64,000 nucleotides of DNA from CAYZNE01 sp964461035. GTDB taxonomy: Archaea; Nanobdellota; Nanobdellia; Woesearchaeales; CAYZNE01. The notes below the pieces were generated by a model. The model was given only the letters and a program-made list of their open reading frames with translations. It had not been told where the DNA came from and searched no databases. Made by a program: the position numbers and the translations under genes. The stretch spans positions 55,635 to 119,634 of the forward strand of contig CAYWRI010000002.1 of assembly GCA_964461035.1 (NCBI GenBank), given 5' to 3'. Numbering within the stretch: the first letter of the stretch is position 1; every line of letters begins with the position of its first letter. This document shows, in pieces, positions 30,901-38,872 of this stretch.

Positions 30901-31810
30901 TAGCATTAATTCACCTAATATTTCAATAAATCTTAAGGTTAAAAGTAATAGTAGCTATAAACCTAATAATATAAAAACAGAACTTTTAACTCTAAATATC
31001 ACTGCTTCTGTTCAATCAGAATCCAAAATTTATTTTTCTTTACCTATCGAGTTTGTAAATGAAATTAACTTAGATGAATTATTTTTTTGGGTTGATCATA
31101 ATAACAGTAATAATTTTACAGGCCCTTGGTCTCTAGTTTCAGTATCTAACAATTCGGAAAAATATAATTTTTATTTGAGTACAACAAGTTATTCTGAATT
31201 TATTATAGGAGAAGAATATGAAAACTGTAGTGATGGAGAAATAAGTAACACGTGTATCTGTGAGAACATAGTTTATTTTGGAGGATATTGTTATGACAAT
31301 GAATATAGTTCATCTGAAATCATTCAAACTGTTCAAGGTGAAGAAGGAGATTCATCAGGTGGTAATGGAGGCGGATCTAGTGGAGGAACTTTTGGAAGTA
31401 TTGAACAATGTATTCCTGAATGGAATTGTTCTGATTGGAGTTCCTGTATTGATGAAATTCAAAGTAGACTGTGTGCAGATGAAAACAATTGTGAAAACAA
31501 TACTAATAAACCCTTAGAACAAAAAGTCTGTATGAATCAAAGCATTCTTAATAATACAAATGAAAAAAATGAAAGTAGTAATACAGAATATAACATACCC
31601 GATAAATATAACCCTGGTAAAGAAGAAATTACAAAAATAAATATTAGTTCTAAAATCTCTTTAATTATTTATTCCCTTTTAATAGTTCTTTTAATTTGGT
31701 TTTTTTATAAACACAAAAAAAGTCAAAAAGAAAAAAAGTTAAATTTAACATCTGAACTTAACGCGATGACTTTCAGAAAAGGAACTTCTTGGAAAATTCT
31801 AAAAAAGTAA
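27968..31810 (+). CDS. Secreted papain-like cysteine protease (C1A) with DUF333 and surface domains
   Basis: 1280 residues. Signal peptide 1-23; DUF333-like domain about 24-68 (NPAAVFCIEQGG, YGICIINNRE); papain domain with Gln142, Cys149 (CGSCWAFA), His303 (NGHAVSIVGY) and Asn319 (IIKNSWGTTWG). Then a thrombospondin type 3-like DTDNDLLGDVCDECP near 392-410, several Ig-like beta domains with many N-x-S/T sequons, a TSP1-like WNCSDWSSC region near 1150 and a C-terminal membrane helix followed by a basic tail. It is thus an exported, membrane-tethered protease facing outward. It stands opposite the subtilase operon. Confidence 0.92.
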   Translation: MKNQINLVIFCILTIILINSCLAISNPAAVFCIEQGGNYISRIDANNNEYGICIINNREIDGWEYYRENNVVQIRNKSNMTNHTKVKANISESSIWSQYLSKVNTTNNLIFPKTTTPLTRYPSELDWRNYTAGDWTTPIGDQGYSCGSCWAFAAMGMVEIAINLNLNNSEYDLDLSEQDLISCSDAGDCDGGYTHHALRYIRDNGTVKESCFEYTGTDNQCSNRCANWSNELIKDNYSQVSATETAIKNAITAYGSVSASLMVCHDFAIYDNGVYDHSGDVYDDSTCWSSWSPSSTLSNMNGHAVSIVGYNSDGWIIKNSWGTTWGLEGYGIIDYSQTVYDYSEWYDSVFGSGDDRIFFLWYSHTVTSTDIDNDGILDGVDNCFNISNHNQTDTDNDLLGDVCDECPLQSGLLVYNGCPDNSSPVITNISLSDYIFSNGSSIFVNVIVTDETEVINVTADGFTLSKINSTNDWTGYANLTASPLNITAVDNDNNIVSNTSITFIIDNVFPVLNEFVCSNTIVQRGSKVFVSLNVSDNIAIENVSVENQMLGKNNGLWSANITLNEEPFNITIYDNASNFITNNSINYTFDDISPSSQAYLLFNNTITSSSRWYNETISIIINATDNIEMNHIDYKFSNSSSWIRYNSSFNVTDKITDNKIFYRATDNASNIEITKFIDAKIDKEKPEVSNIRLSSTISPSNEEIRLFLRATDTDSRIERVIAELNNSEYNLSLNSGLDEYVGTLIAPSNEGAYTINISVYDNAGNINISQTTLQVRNGFPLINPSIANNSFVKNSTQIYFELYNVTSGYYNYSNHNNTLIFNQNQTIIVTVVNLENFSIFFNISSETNNSVKEFIYHVDNQKPKLNITNLEENQILNGSYEIVFGCSDAESGVNNTILILDNSTRTINNSIDYYNLDTFLLNDSGHTAEFICYDYANNFNSTIINFSVNNNFLLVKEVTQGYVLFENTHLENYIQMISSINSPNISINLKVKSNSSYKPNNIKTELLTLNITASVQSESKIYFSLPIEFVNEINLDELFFWVDHNNSNNFTGPWSLVSVSNNSEKYNFYLSTTSYSEFIIGEEYENCSDGEISNTCICENIVYFGGYCYDNEYSSSEIIQTVQGEEGDSSGGNGGGSSGGTFGSIEQCIPEWNCSDWSSCIDEIQSRLCADENNCENNTNKPLEQKVCMNQSILNNTNEKNESSNTEYNIPDKYNPGKEEITKINISSKISLIIYSLLIVLLIWFFYKHKKSQKEKKLNLTSELNAMTFRKGTSWKILKK

Positions 31811-31886
31811 TCTGTTTTGTTTAGATTAATTCTATTCATAGAAGTAGATGAGTTTGGGAAATAAGAAAATTAATTGTCAAGAAACA

Positions 31887-32366
31887 TTAGTTAAAATAAT
31901 TTTTTTTAAAAATCATACCTCCTTCATATTCACACATTTTAAACAAACACTCCATTGATTGAAGTTTTAAAATATCTCCTTGACAAATTAAAATACTTGT
32001 TTTTGTTTCTAAATTAAAAGGGGAGCATTTAAGCCCTTTTCTTCTAGCAATTTCAGAATATTGTTCATTTATTCTTGTCTTTAAATCTTTATTATTACTG
32101 GAATCAGACAAAGAATATTTACCTTTATCATATTCTTCTATTTTATATTCAAATTGATGTGGAAAATTTAACTGAGTTGAATCTTTAAATGTAAGAATCA
32201 TAAAAATACGTTTATGATCAAATTTGCTCTCAGATTCTGTTACTTTTTCAGATTTAGAAGACTCAATAATACCATAAGAATATCTATCTCGATTTAAAGG
32301 GATTTTATCAAAAAAAATCAAATCATTCTTATTACCATAAACAGTTACAATTTTAAATTTTCCCAT
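31887..32366 (-). CDS. Protein of unknown function (159 residues)
   Basis: No signal peptide or membrane helix. The N-terminal half is a mix of short strands (GKFKIVTVYGNKNDLIFF, RIFMILTFKDSTQLNFP), and the C-terminal half holds Arg/Lys-rich RINEQYSEIARRKGLKC and two Cys (QSMECLFKMCEYEGG). I recognise no family. A TATA-like stretch about 25 bases before the ATG (32370-32395) supports a leaderless transcript. It is convergent with the papain-like protease gene. Confidence 0.45.
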   Translation of the reverse strand: MGKFKIVTVYGNKNDLIFFDKIPLNRDRYSYGIIESSKSEKVTESESKFDHKRIFMILTFKDSTQLNFPHQFEYKIEEYDKGKYSLSDSSNNKDLKTRINEQYSEIARRKGLKCSPFNLETKTSILICQGDILKLQSMECLFKMCEYEGGMIFKKNYFN

Positions 32367-32440
32367 AAAAGAAGAAAATTCTAATAAATATATAAATTTT
32401 ACCTAAGAATAAGGATACTACTTGATTCTATTAAAATAAA

Positions 32441-32514
32441 TGGTGCAGGAAGCGGGAATCGAACCCGCACCGAAGGCTTGGCAAGCCCCCATTCTACCAC
32501 TAAACTATCCCTGC
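32441..32514 (-). tRNA. tRNA-Gly (GCC)
   Basis: Cloverleaf on the minus strand: acceptor GCAGGGA/TTCCTGC, anticodon loop CTTGCCAAG with GCC, T-arm GCGGG/CCCGC with TTCGATT, discriminator A. The 3' CCA is encoded in the DNA (TGG at 32441-32443 on the plus strand). Confidence 0.95.
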
Positions 32515-32557
32515 AAATTTCTGTATAAGTAAGATAACCTCAATTAAAAATATAAGT

Positions 32558-32633
32558 TGGTGGGCCTGCCCGGACTCGAACCGGGGATCAACGCCTTGTA
32601 AGGGCGCTGTCATAGCCACTAGACCACAAGCCC
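32558..32633 (-). tRNA. tRNA-Val (TAC)
   Basis: Cloverleaf on the minus strand: acceptor GGGCTTG/CAGGCCC with one G-T pair, anticodon stem with loop CTTACAA (TAC), T-arm CCCGG/CCGGG, discriminator A. CCA is encoded. It lies 43 bases from tRNA-Gly, so the two may share one transcript. Confidence 0.95.
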
Positions 32634-32797
32634 AATTAAATTTAGGAGAGAAGTATTTTATTTATAAATTTATTGCCTAAACTCAATAACCAATTTTTAA
32701 TTTAAAAGTGTTGTGTATCTCTAGTCTTATTTATCCTTAATAACACATTAATAAACTATTCAATTAATTGCAATTATAACCGTAAGGAGGTGGAATT

Positions 32798-33205
32798 ATG
32801 AAAAAAACTATGTCTGCACTTACCTTTGCAATCTTAGGGATTGTGATGGTCGCAGGATTGGCGTCTGCTTTTCAAGGAAACTTTGAAACAGGTCAATTAA
32901 GACTTGCAGATGACGAAACAAGAAACGCATTAGATCAATCATTTGAAAACAATGATTATAGTGCATGGTATGAGATAGTCTCTAAACAAAATAAAGCCCA
33001 TAAAATATCTGAGTATATCACAGAAGAAAACTTTGAAGTTTTTGCAGATATGCATGAAGCTGCAATGAATGGAGATATGGAAACTGCTAAAGAATTAAGA
33101 GAAGCACTTGGATTTCCTGGGTTTAGGCAAGGTCGAAACAAAGACTTTAGACCGAATTCAAGAGAAAAACATTTAGGAGGTGATTGTAACTGTGCATCTG
33201 AATAA
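32798..33205 (+). CDS. Small secreted protein of unknown function
   Basis: 135 residues. Signal peptide of about 24 residues (ALTFAILGIVMVAGLASAF), then a soluble helical domain (DDETRNALDQSFENNDYSAWYEIV, EENFEVFADMHEAAMNGDMETAKELREALG) and a basic, flexible tail that ends in CNC. Small exported helical proteins of this shape are frequent in DPANN genomes, but no function is known to me. A perfect ribosome site AAGGAGGTG is 7 bases before the ATG, the strongest in the window, so high expression is likely. The gene is followed by the structured element at 33212-33320. Confidence 0.7.
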   Translation: MKKTMSALTFAILGIVMVAGLASAFQGNFETGQLRLADDETRNALDQSFENNDYSAWYEIVSKQNKAHKISEYITEENFEVFADMHEAAMNGDMETAKELREALGFPGFRQGRNKDFRPNSREKHLGGDCNCASE

Positions 33206-33211
33206 TTAGTT

Positions 33212-33320
33212 TATGCCCTAAGTGAATAATTCATTTTAAATGGATTAACCTCAATCCTTAAATTGGAAAACCACACAATAAGTAAATCGCCTTTCCTCAA
33301 GGCGTAAAACTTAGGGCATA
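33212..33320. ncRNA. Cloverleaf-like structured element, possible 3' UTR RNA or terminator
   Basis: TATGCCCTAAGT (33212-33223) pairs perfectly over 12 bases with ACTTAGGGCATA (33309-33320). Inside lie hairpins AATTCAT/ATGGATT (33228-33246), CAAT/ATTG (33252-33265) and CGCCTT/AAGGCG (33288-33304). A T run follows at 33321 on the plus strand. It starts 6 bases after the stop of the small secreted protein, so it may end and protect that mRNA. Its loop sequence (TCAATCCTTAAATTGGA) resembles one in the element at 62226-62277. Confidence 0.55.
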
Positions 33321-33376
33321 TTTTTTTAAATTTCATATACATAAATCTTTTAAAGTATAACTCATTGTAAAGTAAA

Positions 33377-34051
33377 ATGTTAACATATCAAGTATATCCC
33401 TGGTTTCATAATGCTAATGTGACTCTTAGTTTTTTCTTAGCATTAACTGCATTATTAGTTGCAATTCTTTCTTATTACATTTATAATTTAACAGATCAAA
33501 AACAGCTTAAGTATTTTTCATTTGGGTTTCTGTCTTTTGCGATTGCGTATATAGTTAGAGCTACAACAAAGTTATTATTACCTCAGATAAATAGTGCACA
33601 AAGATTGACTCTTAAAGGGATAAGGGGACTTGTAGAGTATTCTATGTCTTTGAATTTTATATCTTCTTTATCTAAGATAGTATTTTTTATGGTTGGATTA
33701 CTTCTATTATTACGCCTAGTTATGAAATTTAAAGACAAATTCTATATTTGGGTTGTTGCAGTCTTTTCTTTCTTTGTTATTTTCTTTTCAGGAGAAGCTT
33801 TGTTTGCATACCATATTATTGCATCAGCACTTTTCGGAATAATCAGTATGCATTATTTTAAAAATTATGAAAAACATAAGGGAATTCAGTGTTTATTAGT
33901 TTTTATTGGATTCATTCTTCTTTTTACAAGTCACTTTATTTTTATCTTTTCATTTCAAAAGCCCATCTTTAATTTAGCGGGTAGTATGATAGAATTGATT
34001 GCATTTATTTGTATTATAATAAATATGATAATGGTTATAACTAAAAAATGA
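33377..34051 (+). CDS. Polytopic membrane protein of unknown function
   Basis: 224 residues with about seven membrane helices (starting near residues 15, 48, 95, 123, 140, 170 and 200). The plan resembles sensory membrane domains found in other DPANN proteins, but there is no catalytic domain. It overlaps the following winged-helix gene by 4 bases (ATGA), so the two are translationally coupled and probably form a membrane sensor plus DNA-binding pair. Confidence 0.62.
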   Translation: MLTYQVYPWFHNANVTLSFFLALTALLVAILSYYIYNLTDQKQLKYFSFGFLSFAIAYIVRATTKLLLPQINSAQRLTLKGIRGLVEYSMSLNFISSLSKIVFFMVGLLLLLRLVMKFKDKFYIWVVAVFSFFVIFFSGEALFAYHIIASALFGIISMHYFKNYEKHKGIQCLLVFIGFILLFTSHFIFIFSFQKPIFNLAGSMIELIAFICIIINMIMVITKK

Positions 34052-34323
34052 AACAGAAACGAGAACGACTTGAATTAATACATGATATACTTAAAGCAAT
34101 TCAGAATCATAGAGGAGAGATGAAGCCAACACACATAATGTACAAAGCAAATCTTTCTCCTAAGATGTTGAATACTTATCTTGATTATTTAGTTAAAAAA
34201 GGTTTTATAATTTTTTCTGAATCTGAAAAAGGAAAAACATACAGAATCTTAGATAAAGGACATAATTATATTGTTAAATATGGAATGATTTCTTCTTTCA
34301 TAGATAGTTTTGGTCTTGATTGA
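34048..34323 (+). CDS. Winged-helix DNA-binding protein
   Basis: 91 residues. LIHDILKAIQN (helix 1), PTHIMYKANLS (helix 2), MLNTYLDYLVKKGFIIFSES (recognition helix and wing start) and TYRILDKGHNYI (wing end) make a full winged-helix domain of the HTH_45 / ArsR-like archaeal type. No metal or effector residues are visible. It is coupled to the membrane protein upstream, which may control its availability. A likely local transcription regulator; target unknown. Confidence 0.75.
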   Translation: MKQKRERLELIHDILKAIQNHRGEMKPTHIMYKANLSPKMLNTYLDYLVKKGFIIFSESEKGKTYRILDKGHNYIVKYGMISSFIDSFGLD

Positions 34324-34403
34324 TTCTTTTGCTTTTTAGATTTTAATTTCTTGTTAAATATAATTCTCAAAATATATAAATCATAAGTAAATTAAAGCTT
34401 ATT

Positions 34404-36317
34404 ATGGCAAACGAAATCAATGTGGGAAAAATAAAAACGCTTTCAACAGAATTAAGAAGTGATATACTTCACATGACTTATTTGGCAAACTCAGGACACA
34501 TAGGTGGTCCTCTAGGTTTTGTTGAAACTTTTTTAGTGATGCTGGAACATATGGACTTGGATAAATCAAATCCTTACAATATTAAAAATAATAAATTAGT
34601 TTTAAGTGCAGGGCATTATTCTGCATTAGTATATAGTGCATTGGCAAATATTTTTTATCCAAAAGAGCATGACTTAATAATATCTAATTTCAGAACTTTA
34701 AACGATGTTGTTGAAGGTCATGTTACTCATCATTTTCCTTTTATCTGGGATTCAACAGGTCATCTCGGTTATGGTCCTTCAATTGCGGCCGGGCATGCTA
34801 TTGCTGATAAATTATTTGGTAACAACAATACAAGAATCTTTTGCACAATGGGTGACGGAGAACAAACAGAAGGAACAATAGCAGAATCATTAAGATCTAT
34901 TAAAAAATATGATTTACCTGTTACAATAATTATTGATTGTAATAAACAGCAATTAAGTGGTTCAACAAATAAAGTCATGCCTATGAATGTGAGTGGAACA
35001 TACGAAGCTAATGATTGGAAAGTTTATTCTGTTGATGGGTATGATTTTGATAAATTGAATAACTTATTTTCGCAGATTCATAAGAATAAACAAAATGTTA
35101 TTCTAGTTGATACAATAATGGGTAAAGGAGTGAGTGAGGCTGAAGGAACTCATAAGTATCATGGTAAACCTGTAAGCGATTTTGAAAAAGCAATATCTGA
35201 ATTAGGTTCTAAAAACAAATTAGAATTATATAAAAAATTAAGAGATAGTACTGAAGTAACAGGTTTAAGTGGAAGACCTATTTTCAAAACAAATATTGAT
35301 GTGGGCAAAAGAACTGTTTATAGTAATAACCTTGTAGATTGCAGAAGCGCATGGGGTTCTGCTTTAGTAAATATGGGTGAAATCAATATTGATGAAAACG
35401 GAAAACCCAAAAATGCAAAATCACCTATTGCGGTTTTTGATTGTGATTTAGCGGGGTGTGTTAAAACTGAGGAATTCGGTAAAAAATTTCCAAATAATTT
35501 CTTTCAGCTGGGAATACAGGAACATAGCACAGCAATGACTGCGGGAACTGTTTCAGCAAGAGGTGTTTCGACATGGTTAGCAATGTTTGGAGCTTTCGGG
35601 CACACCCTGTGTTATAATGAAATGATGCTTACTTCTATGAATCAGGGTAATCTAAAATTAGTTACAACACATAATTCAATAGATACAGGAATGGATTCAA
35701 AGACTCATTCTCCTATAAATTACTTAGCTTTAAAAAATCATCGTGGTTGGAAAACTTTTGTTCCTGCAGATGCTAATCAGACTGATGCACTTGTAAGATA
35801 CATGGCTTCTGAATATGGAAACATGCATATTGCTTTAGGAAGATCAAAAATTTCCATAATAACTAAACAAGATTCTGAAACCCCTTTTTTTGATGAAAAT
35901 TACAAACTCAATATCGATAAAGGATATGATGTTCTAAGAGATTATGGAAATGATTACATAATTATAACTTATGGAACACCAACATTTAGAGCTATTAACG
36001 CAAGTCAAGAATTATTGAAAAAAGGTATTAAAGGTAAACTTATTAATTGTTATTCTCCAACCCAAATATCTGATAAGTTAGCTGAAGAAATATCAAAAAG
36101 TAAGACTTTAGTAACTTTTGAAGATCATAATGTTGAAACAGGAATAATGTTTTATCTATCACCAGTACTACTTAGAAAAAAAGTTTATCCTGATAAAATA
36201 AAAAATGTGGGTATGGAATCATATAGTAAATCAGATTCAAGTGATAAACTATATGCGTACTTTGGCATTGATGAAAACAATTTGATTGAAGCAATTACTA
36301 AGATTGTGAAGAAATAA
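34404..36317 (+). CDS. tkt: Transketolase
   Basis: 637 residues, single-chain form, which is unlike many archaea where two half-size subunits occur. N-terminal domain: SGHIGGPLGFVE (about 30-41), the thiamin diphosphate motif GDGEQTEG (150-157) ending at DCNKQQLSG. Pyrimidine-binding domain: GIQEHSTAMTAG near 370. C-terminal domain follows from about 510. It moves two-carbon units between sugar phosphates and would make pentoses for nucleotides here. A TATA-like ATATATAAAT lies about 30 bases upstream. No neighbouring sugar genes are visible apart from the HAD phosphatase further on. Confidence 0.93.
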   Translation: MANEINVGKIKTLSTELRSDILHMTYLANSGHIGGPLGFVETFLVMLEHMDLDKSNPYNIKNNKLVLSAGHYSALVYSALANIFYPKEHDLIISNFRTLNDVVEGHVTHHFPFIWDSTGHLGYGPSIAAGHAIADKLFGNNNTRIFCTMGDGEQTEGTIAESLRSIKKYDLPVTIIIDCNKQQLSGSTNKVMPMNVSGTYEANDWKVYSVDGYDFDKLNNLFSQIHKNKQNVILVDTIMGKGVSEAEGTHKYHGKPVSDFEKAISELGSKNKLELYKKLRDSTEVTGLSGRPIFKTNIDVGKRTVYSNNLVDCRSAWGSALVNMGEINIDENGKPKNAKSPIAVFDCDLAGCVKTEEFGKKFPNNFFQLGIQEHSTAMTAGTVSARGVSTWLAMFGAFGHTLCYNEMMLTSMNQGNLKLVTTHNSIDTGMDSKTHSPINYLALKNHRGWKTFVPADANQTDALVRYMASEYGNMHIALGRSKISIITKQDSETPFFDENYKLNIDKGYDVLRDYGNDYIIITYGTPTFRAINASQELLKKGIKGKLINCYSPTQISDKLAEEISKSKTLVTFEDHNVETGIMFYLSPVLLRKKVYPDKIKNVGMESYSKSDSSDKLYAYFGIDENNLIEAITKIVKK

Positions 36318-36433
36318 TTTTTTTAATATATTGATTGGAATGCAGACTTTTTTTACTTAAATTTTCTTATTGTGAAACGCAGAAGTATAATGCCCCGACT
36401 TTTAGGTTGGGAATGTGCTGAACAACGAATTTT
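36318..36433. other. Short gap between convergent genes
   Basis: One hairpin, CCCGAC/GTTGGG (about 36394-36413), stands out. It is too small to name and may be a terminator for either gene. Confidence 0.3.
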
Positions 36434-37204
36434 TTATTTTTCCAGAGACTTATCAAATTCTTTTGCTATATTTATTGCATTTTTTATATTAATATCAATG
36501 AATTCTGTTGTATAATCTCTACATTTGAATTCAACGATAAGATGATTTTTTATTAAAACAACAGCATCAATATCAAACCTTTGAATTAATTCAATAATTT
36601 TACTATTTATTATGTTAAATTGGTGCGAATCTCTTGCAAAGCAATTATATTTTTTATCAAATTCAGAATTATTTGTTGAGAGATTATTTTTCATTCTTAA
36701 TTCTGAATACTCTTTATTTAATTGATATCTTGTAAACTCGTACTTTCTAATGACTATTTTGTAATTATTTTCTTTTTTTAATTTAATAAAAAACATTAAT
36801 CGTTCATTATCTTTTTGAGGTTGAGCTGACAAAAATTTATTGTTTAATTCATAAACATAATTAAAATCATAATTTTGATAAGTTCCTTTAATAAAATCTT
36901 TATTTTCAACAATATTTAAATTTTTATTTTCAAAACTTAATTCATCAATCTTCTTTTTTTCTTCTTTAGAAGGTTTTTTAGAATAAATAAATCCTTTGTC
37001 GTTACAAAGTTCTTTTAATTCTTTTTTTCGTTGTATGACCACATAACCAAAGTAAAATATCAAGAAAATAGCACATACACCCATTCCTATTATTGTATTT
37101 GTGAATGATTTATCTCCAAAAATAAATATACCTACAATTATTAGTAAAGATGCAATAGTTATTTTTGTAAATCCTTTTTTTTTATTTTTATTTAAAACAT
37201 ACAT
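36434..37204 (-). CDS. Membrane protein of unknown function, DUF3137-like plan
   Basis: 256 residues. Two membrane helices at about 13-31 and 38-57, then a Lys-rich cytoplasmic segment and a beta-rich domain with YQNYDFNYVYELNN and VVLIKNHLIVEFKCRDY. The plan (two helices then a sheet with a soluble tail) recalls DUF3137 proteins. Function unknown. It is followed on the same strand by nothing close, and the TrmB gene upstream is separated by 52 bases, so the two may be one transcription unit. Confidence 0.5.
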   Translation of the reverse strand: MYVLNKNKKKGFTKITIASLLIIVGIFIFGDKSFTNTIIGMGVCAIFLIFYFGYVVIQRKKELKELCNDKGFIYSKKPSKEEKKKIDELSFENKNLNIVENKDFIKGTYQNYDFNYVYELNNKFLSAQPQKDNERLMFFIKLKKENNYKIVIRKYEFTRYQLNKEYSELRMKNNLSTNNSEFDKKYNCFARDSHQFNIINSKIIELIQRFDIDAVVLIKNHLIVEFKCRDYTTEFIDINIKNAINIAKEFDKSLEK

Positions 37205-37256
37205 TTTATTACTTTACCCTCTTCAATTTATATATTTTTTTGTGGGTTGGATTGAT

Positions 37257-38012
37257 TTAAGGTGTTGCACTTTGCCATAAGCTGTCAAAGAATTTTTTGA
37301 AAGACTCTGCTGCTTCTTGATTTTTTATTCTTATAATAATTGGTTGTTTTAACATCATAATAATAAGTACTTTATTTTTATATAAGTTTATTTCTGTGAA
37401 TGTTTCTTGATGTAAAAATTTCATTTCATTTGGCTTTTGTCTTAGTAATGAGATTCTATTAATGTTCTTTCTTACAGATTCATTAAATATTATTTTTGTT
37501 CCATAACCTTTTGCTTTCTTTTTTTTGTAGTATTGACTAAAGAAAATATTTGCTTGCTCAACATTATATCCTTCACTTGCACCAAAAGCATAGTTGAATT
37601 CGCCTTTTTCTAATGAGTTAGCAATATCATCAAAAGCTGTTTTCATACCTTCCCAACCATAAAAAACTTCAACATCTGCTGTTTCTTCTTTTTCTGTATA
37701 CTTAGCTATTAATGTTGGAAGCAATTCATCAACCAGTTGTTTTTCTTTTTCTAATTTCGTTTGTTTATTATTGAGATATCCTTTGAACTTTTCAGGATTG
37801 CATGCACTGAAGTGTAATACATTGTTCTTTTTTACTGAAGATATTATTCCTTTTTCTAATAATCTATTAGCTACATCATATATTTTTGAAGGCGAAATAC
37901 CTGATTTTTTAGCTAATTCTGTTCTTGTTGATTCTCCTAAGTCTAATAATGCTAAATAAAGCTTTAGTTCTCCTTCTGTTAAACCGACTTTTTTCAGGTC
38001 TCTAAGATCCAT
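37257..38012 (-). CDS. TrmB-family transcription regulator
   Basis: 251 residues. N-terminal winged helix: LTEGELKLYLALLDLGESTRTELAKKSG...SKIYDVANRLLEKGIISSVKKNN, the typical TrmB DNA-binding domain. The C-terminal part (VEVFYGWEGMKTAFDDIANSLEKGE and onwards) is the PLD-like sugar-binding-type domain, though no sugar ligand residues can be assigned. A TATA box centred near 38040 lies 28 bases upstream of the ATG. A perfect inverted repeat at 38056-38072 sits just beyond it and is a likely operator, so the gene is probably autoregulated. Confidence 0.86.
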   Translation of the reverse strand: MDLRDLKKVGLTEGELKLYLALLDLGESTRTELAKKSGISPSKIYDVANRLLEKGIISSVKKNNVLHFSACNPEKFKGYLNNKQTKLEKEKQLVDELLPTLIAKYTEKEETADVEVFYGWEGMKTAFDDIANSLEKGEFNYAFGASEGYNVEQANIFFSQYYKKKKAKGYGTKIIFNESVRKNINRISLLRQKPNEMKFLHQETFTEINLYKNKVLIIMMLKQPIIIRIKNQEAAESFKKFFDSLWQSATP

Positions 38013-38055
38013 ATTCGGATTAAACTCATTTATTATTTATAAACCTTTACTTAGT

Positions 38056-38072
38056 TGTCCCCTTAAGGGACA
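38056..38072. promoter_or_regulatory. Inverted-repeat operator candidate between TrmB and phosphatase-like genes
   Basis: TGTCCC-CTTAA-GGGACA, a perfect inverted repeat with 6-base arms. It is flanked by two direct copies of TACTTAGTTGT (38048-38058 and 38098-38108). Its position upstream of the TATA box of each divergent gene suits activation or repression of both. Confidence 0.55.
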
Positions 38073-38164
38073 CCACTATTTAAATACTTAATAGTACTAC
38101 TTAGTTGTAACAAAAACCGAAATGGCTTTTGTAATTATATAAAAACATTTGGAGGTTAAGAAAA

Positions 38165-38857
38165 ATGGAAAATGAAAATGAAAAAAAAATAATTGAGATT
38201 GTTTGTAGTGGTAATAATGGTAGAAGCCCCCTTGGAAGTGCTATAGCACAACAGTACATAGTTGATCAGGGATTAGATAATGAATATGAAGCAAGATCTT
38301 CTGGTACAAGTGTGGATTCAATATTGGCTGGAACTTATGCTACAAAACTAAAAAAAGTAGTTTTAGAAAAAGGTTATGAACATGGAGCATCTGTTGATAG
38401 TGACTTAGTTAAAGAAATTGAAAAATCTGATGTTGAAAGTATCGATAAAAAATGTGCTGAAGACTCTAATTTCCAAACACATTTTGAAGAAGATGTAGAA
38501 ACTGCAAGATTGTATTTAGCTAATGAAGAAGAAGGTCATTGTTATCATGAAGCTGAAAGAAGAGGTGCTGAACAATATCTTGATGGAAACTTTAAACAGA
38601 CTAAACCAAATAGTGCTACTATAGCATATTTAACTATGGGTGAATCAAATAAAGTTGCCGTTGAAAAAATGCATAAAGATCAGGAACAAAAACCAATTAT
38701 AGCAGTTATATCAAAATACGCTAATGGTGAAAACGCAGAAGATGTTCCAAATGCTTTTGCTCAAGGTCCAGAAGTTTATGAAAGAGTTGCTGAAACATTG
38801 GATAAAATAGTTCCTGCGGCTGTTGATAAGGTTGTTGCTCAATACGTTAATAATTAA
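38165..38857 (+). CDS. LMW protein tyrosine phosphatase / arsenate reductase-like protein
   Basis: 230 residues. The N-terminus has the P-loop C-x5-R-S: Cys14 to Arg20 in VCSGNNGRSPLGSAIAQQY, and SSGTSVDS follows, as in LMW phosphatases. The rest is longer than the usual 150 residues and acidic, with no clear DP loop, so substrate and even activity are open. It could cut phosphate from Tyr or other phosphoesters. A ribosome site GGAGGT lies 7 bases before the ATG, and the leader is about 55 bases. Divergent from the TrmB gene, it shares the operator region. A structured RNA candidate follows. Confidence 0.6.
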   Translation: MENENEKKIIEIVCSGNNGRSPLGSAIAQQYIVDQGLDNEYEARSSGTSVDSILAGTYATKLKKVVLEKGYEHGASVDSDLVKEIEKSDVESIDKKCAEDSNFQTHFEEDVETARLYLANEEEGHCYHEAERRGAEQYLDGNFKQTKPNSATIAYLTMGESNKVAVEKMHKDQEQKPIIAVISKYANGENAEDVPNAFAQGPEVYERVAETLDKIVPAAVDKVVAQYVNN

Positions 38858-38872
38858 CTGAGTTAACAACTT

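Noticed and set aside
36394..36413. Small hairpin after the transketolase gene as riboswitch or RNA
   Set aside because: Only six base pairs with no second helix; an ordinary transcription end is more likely.
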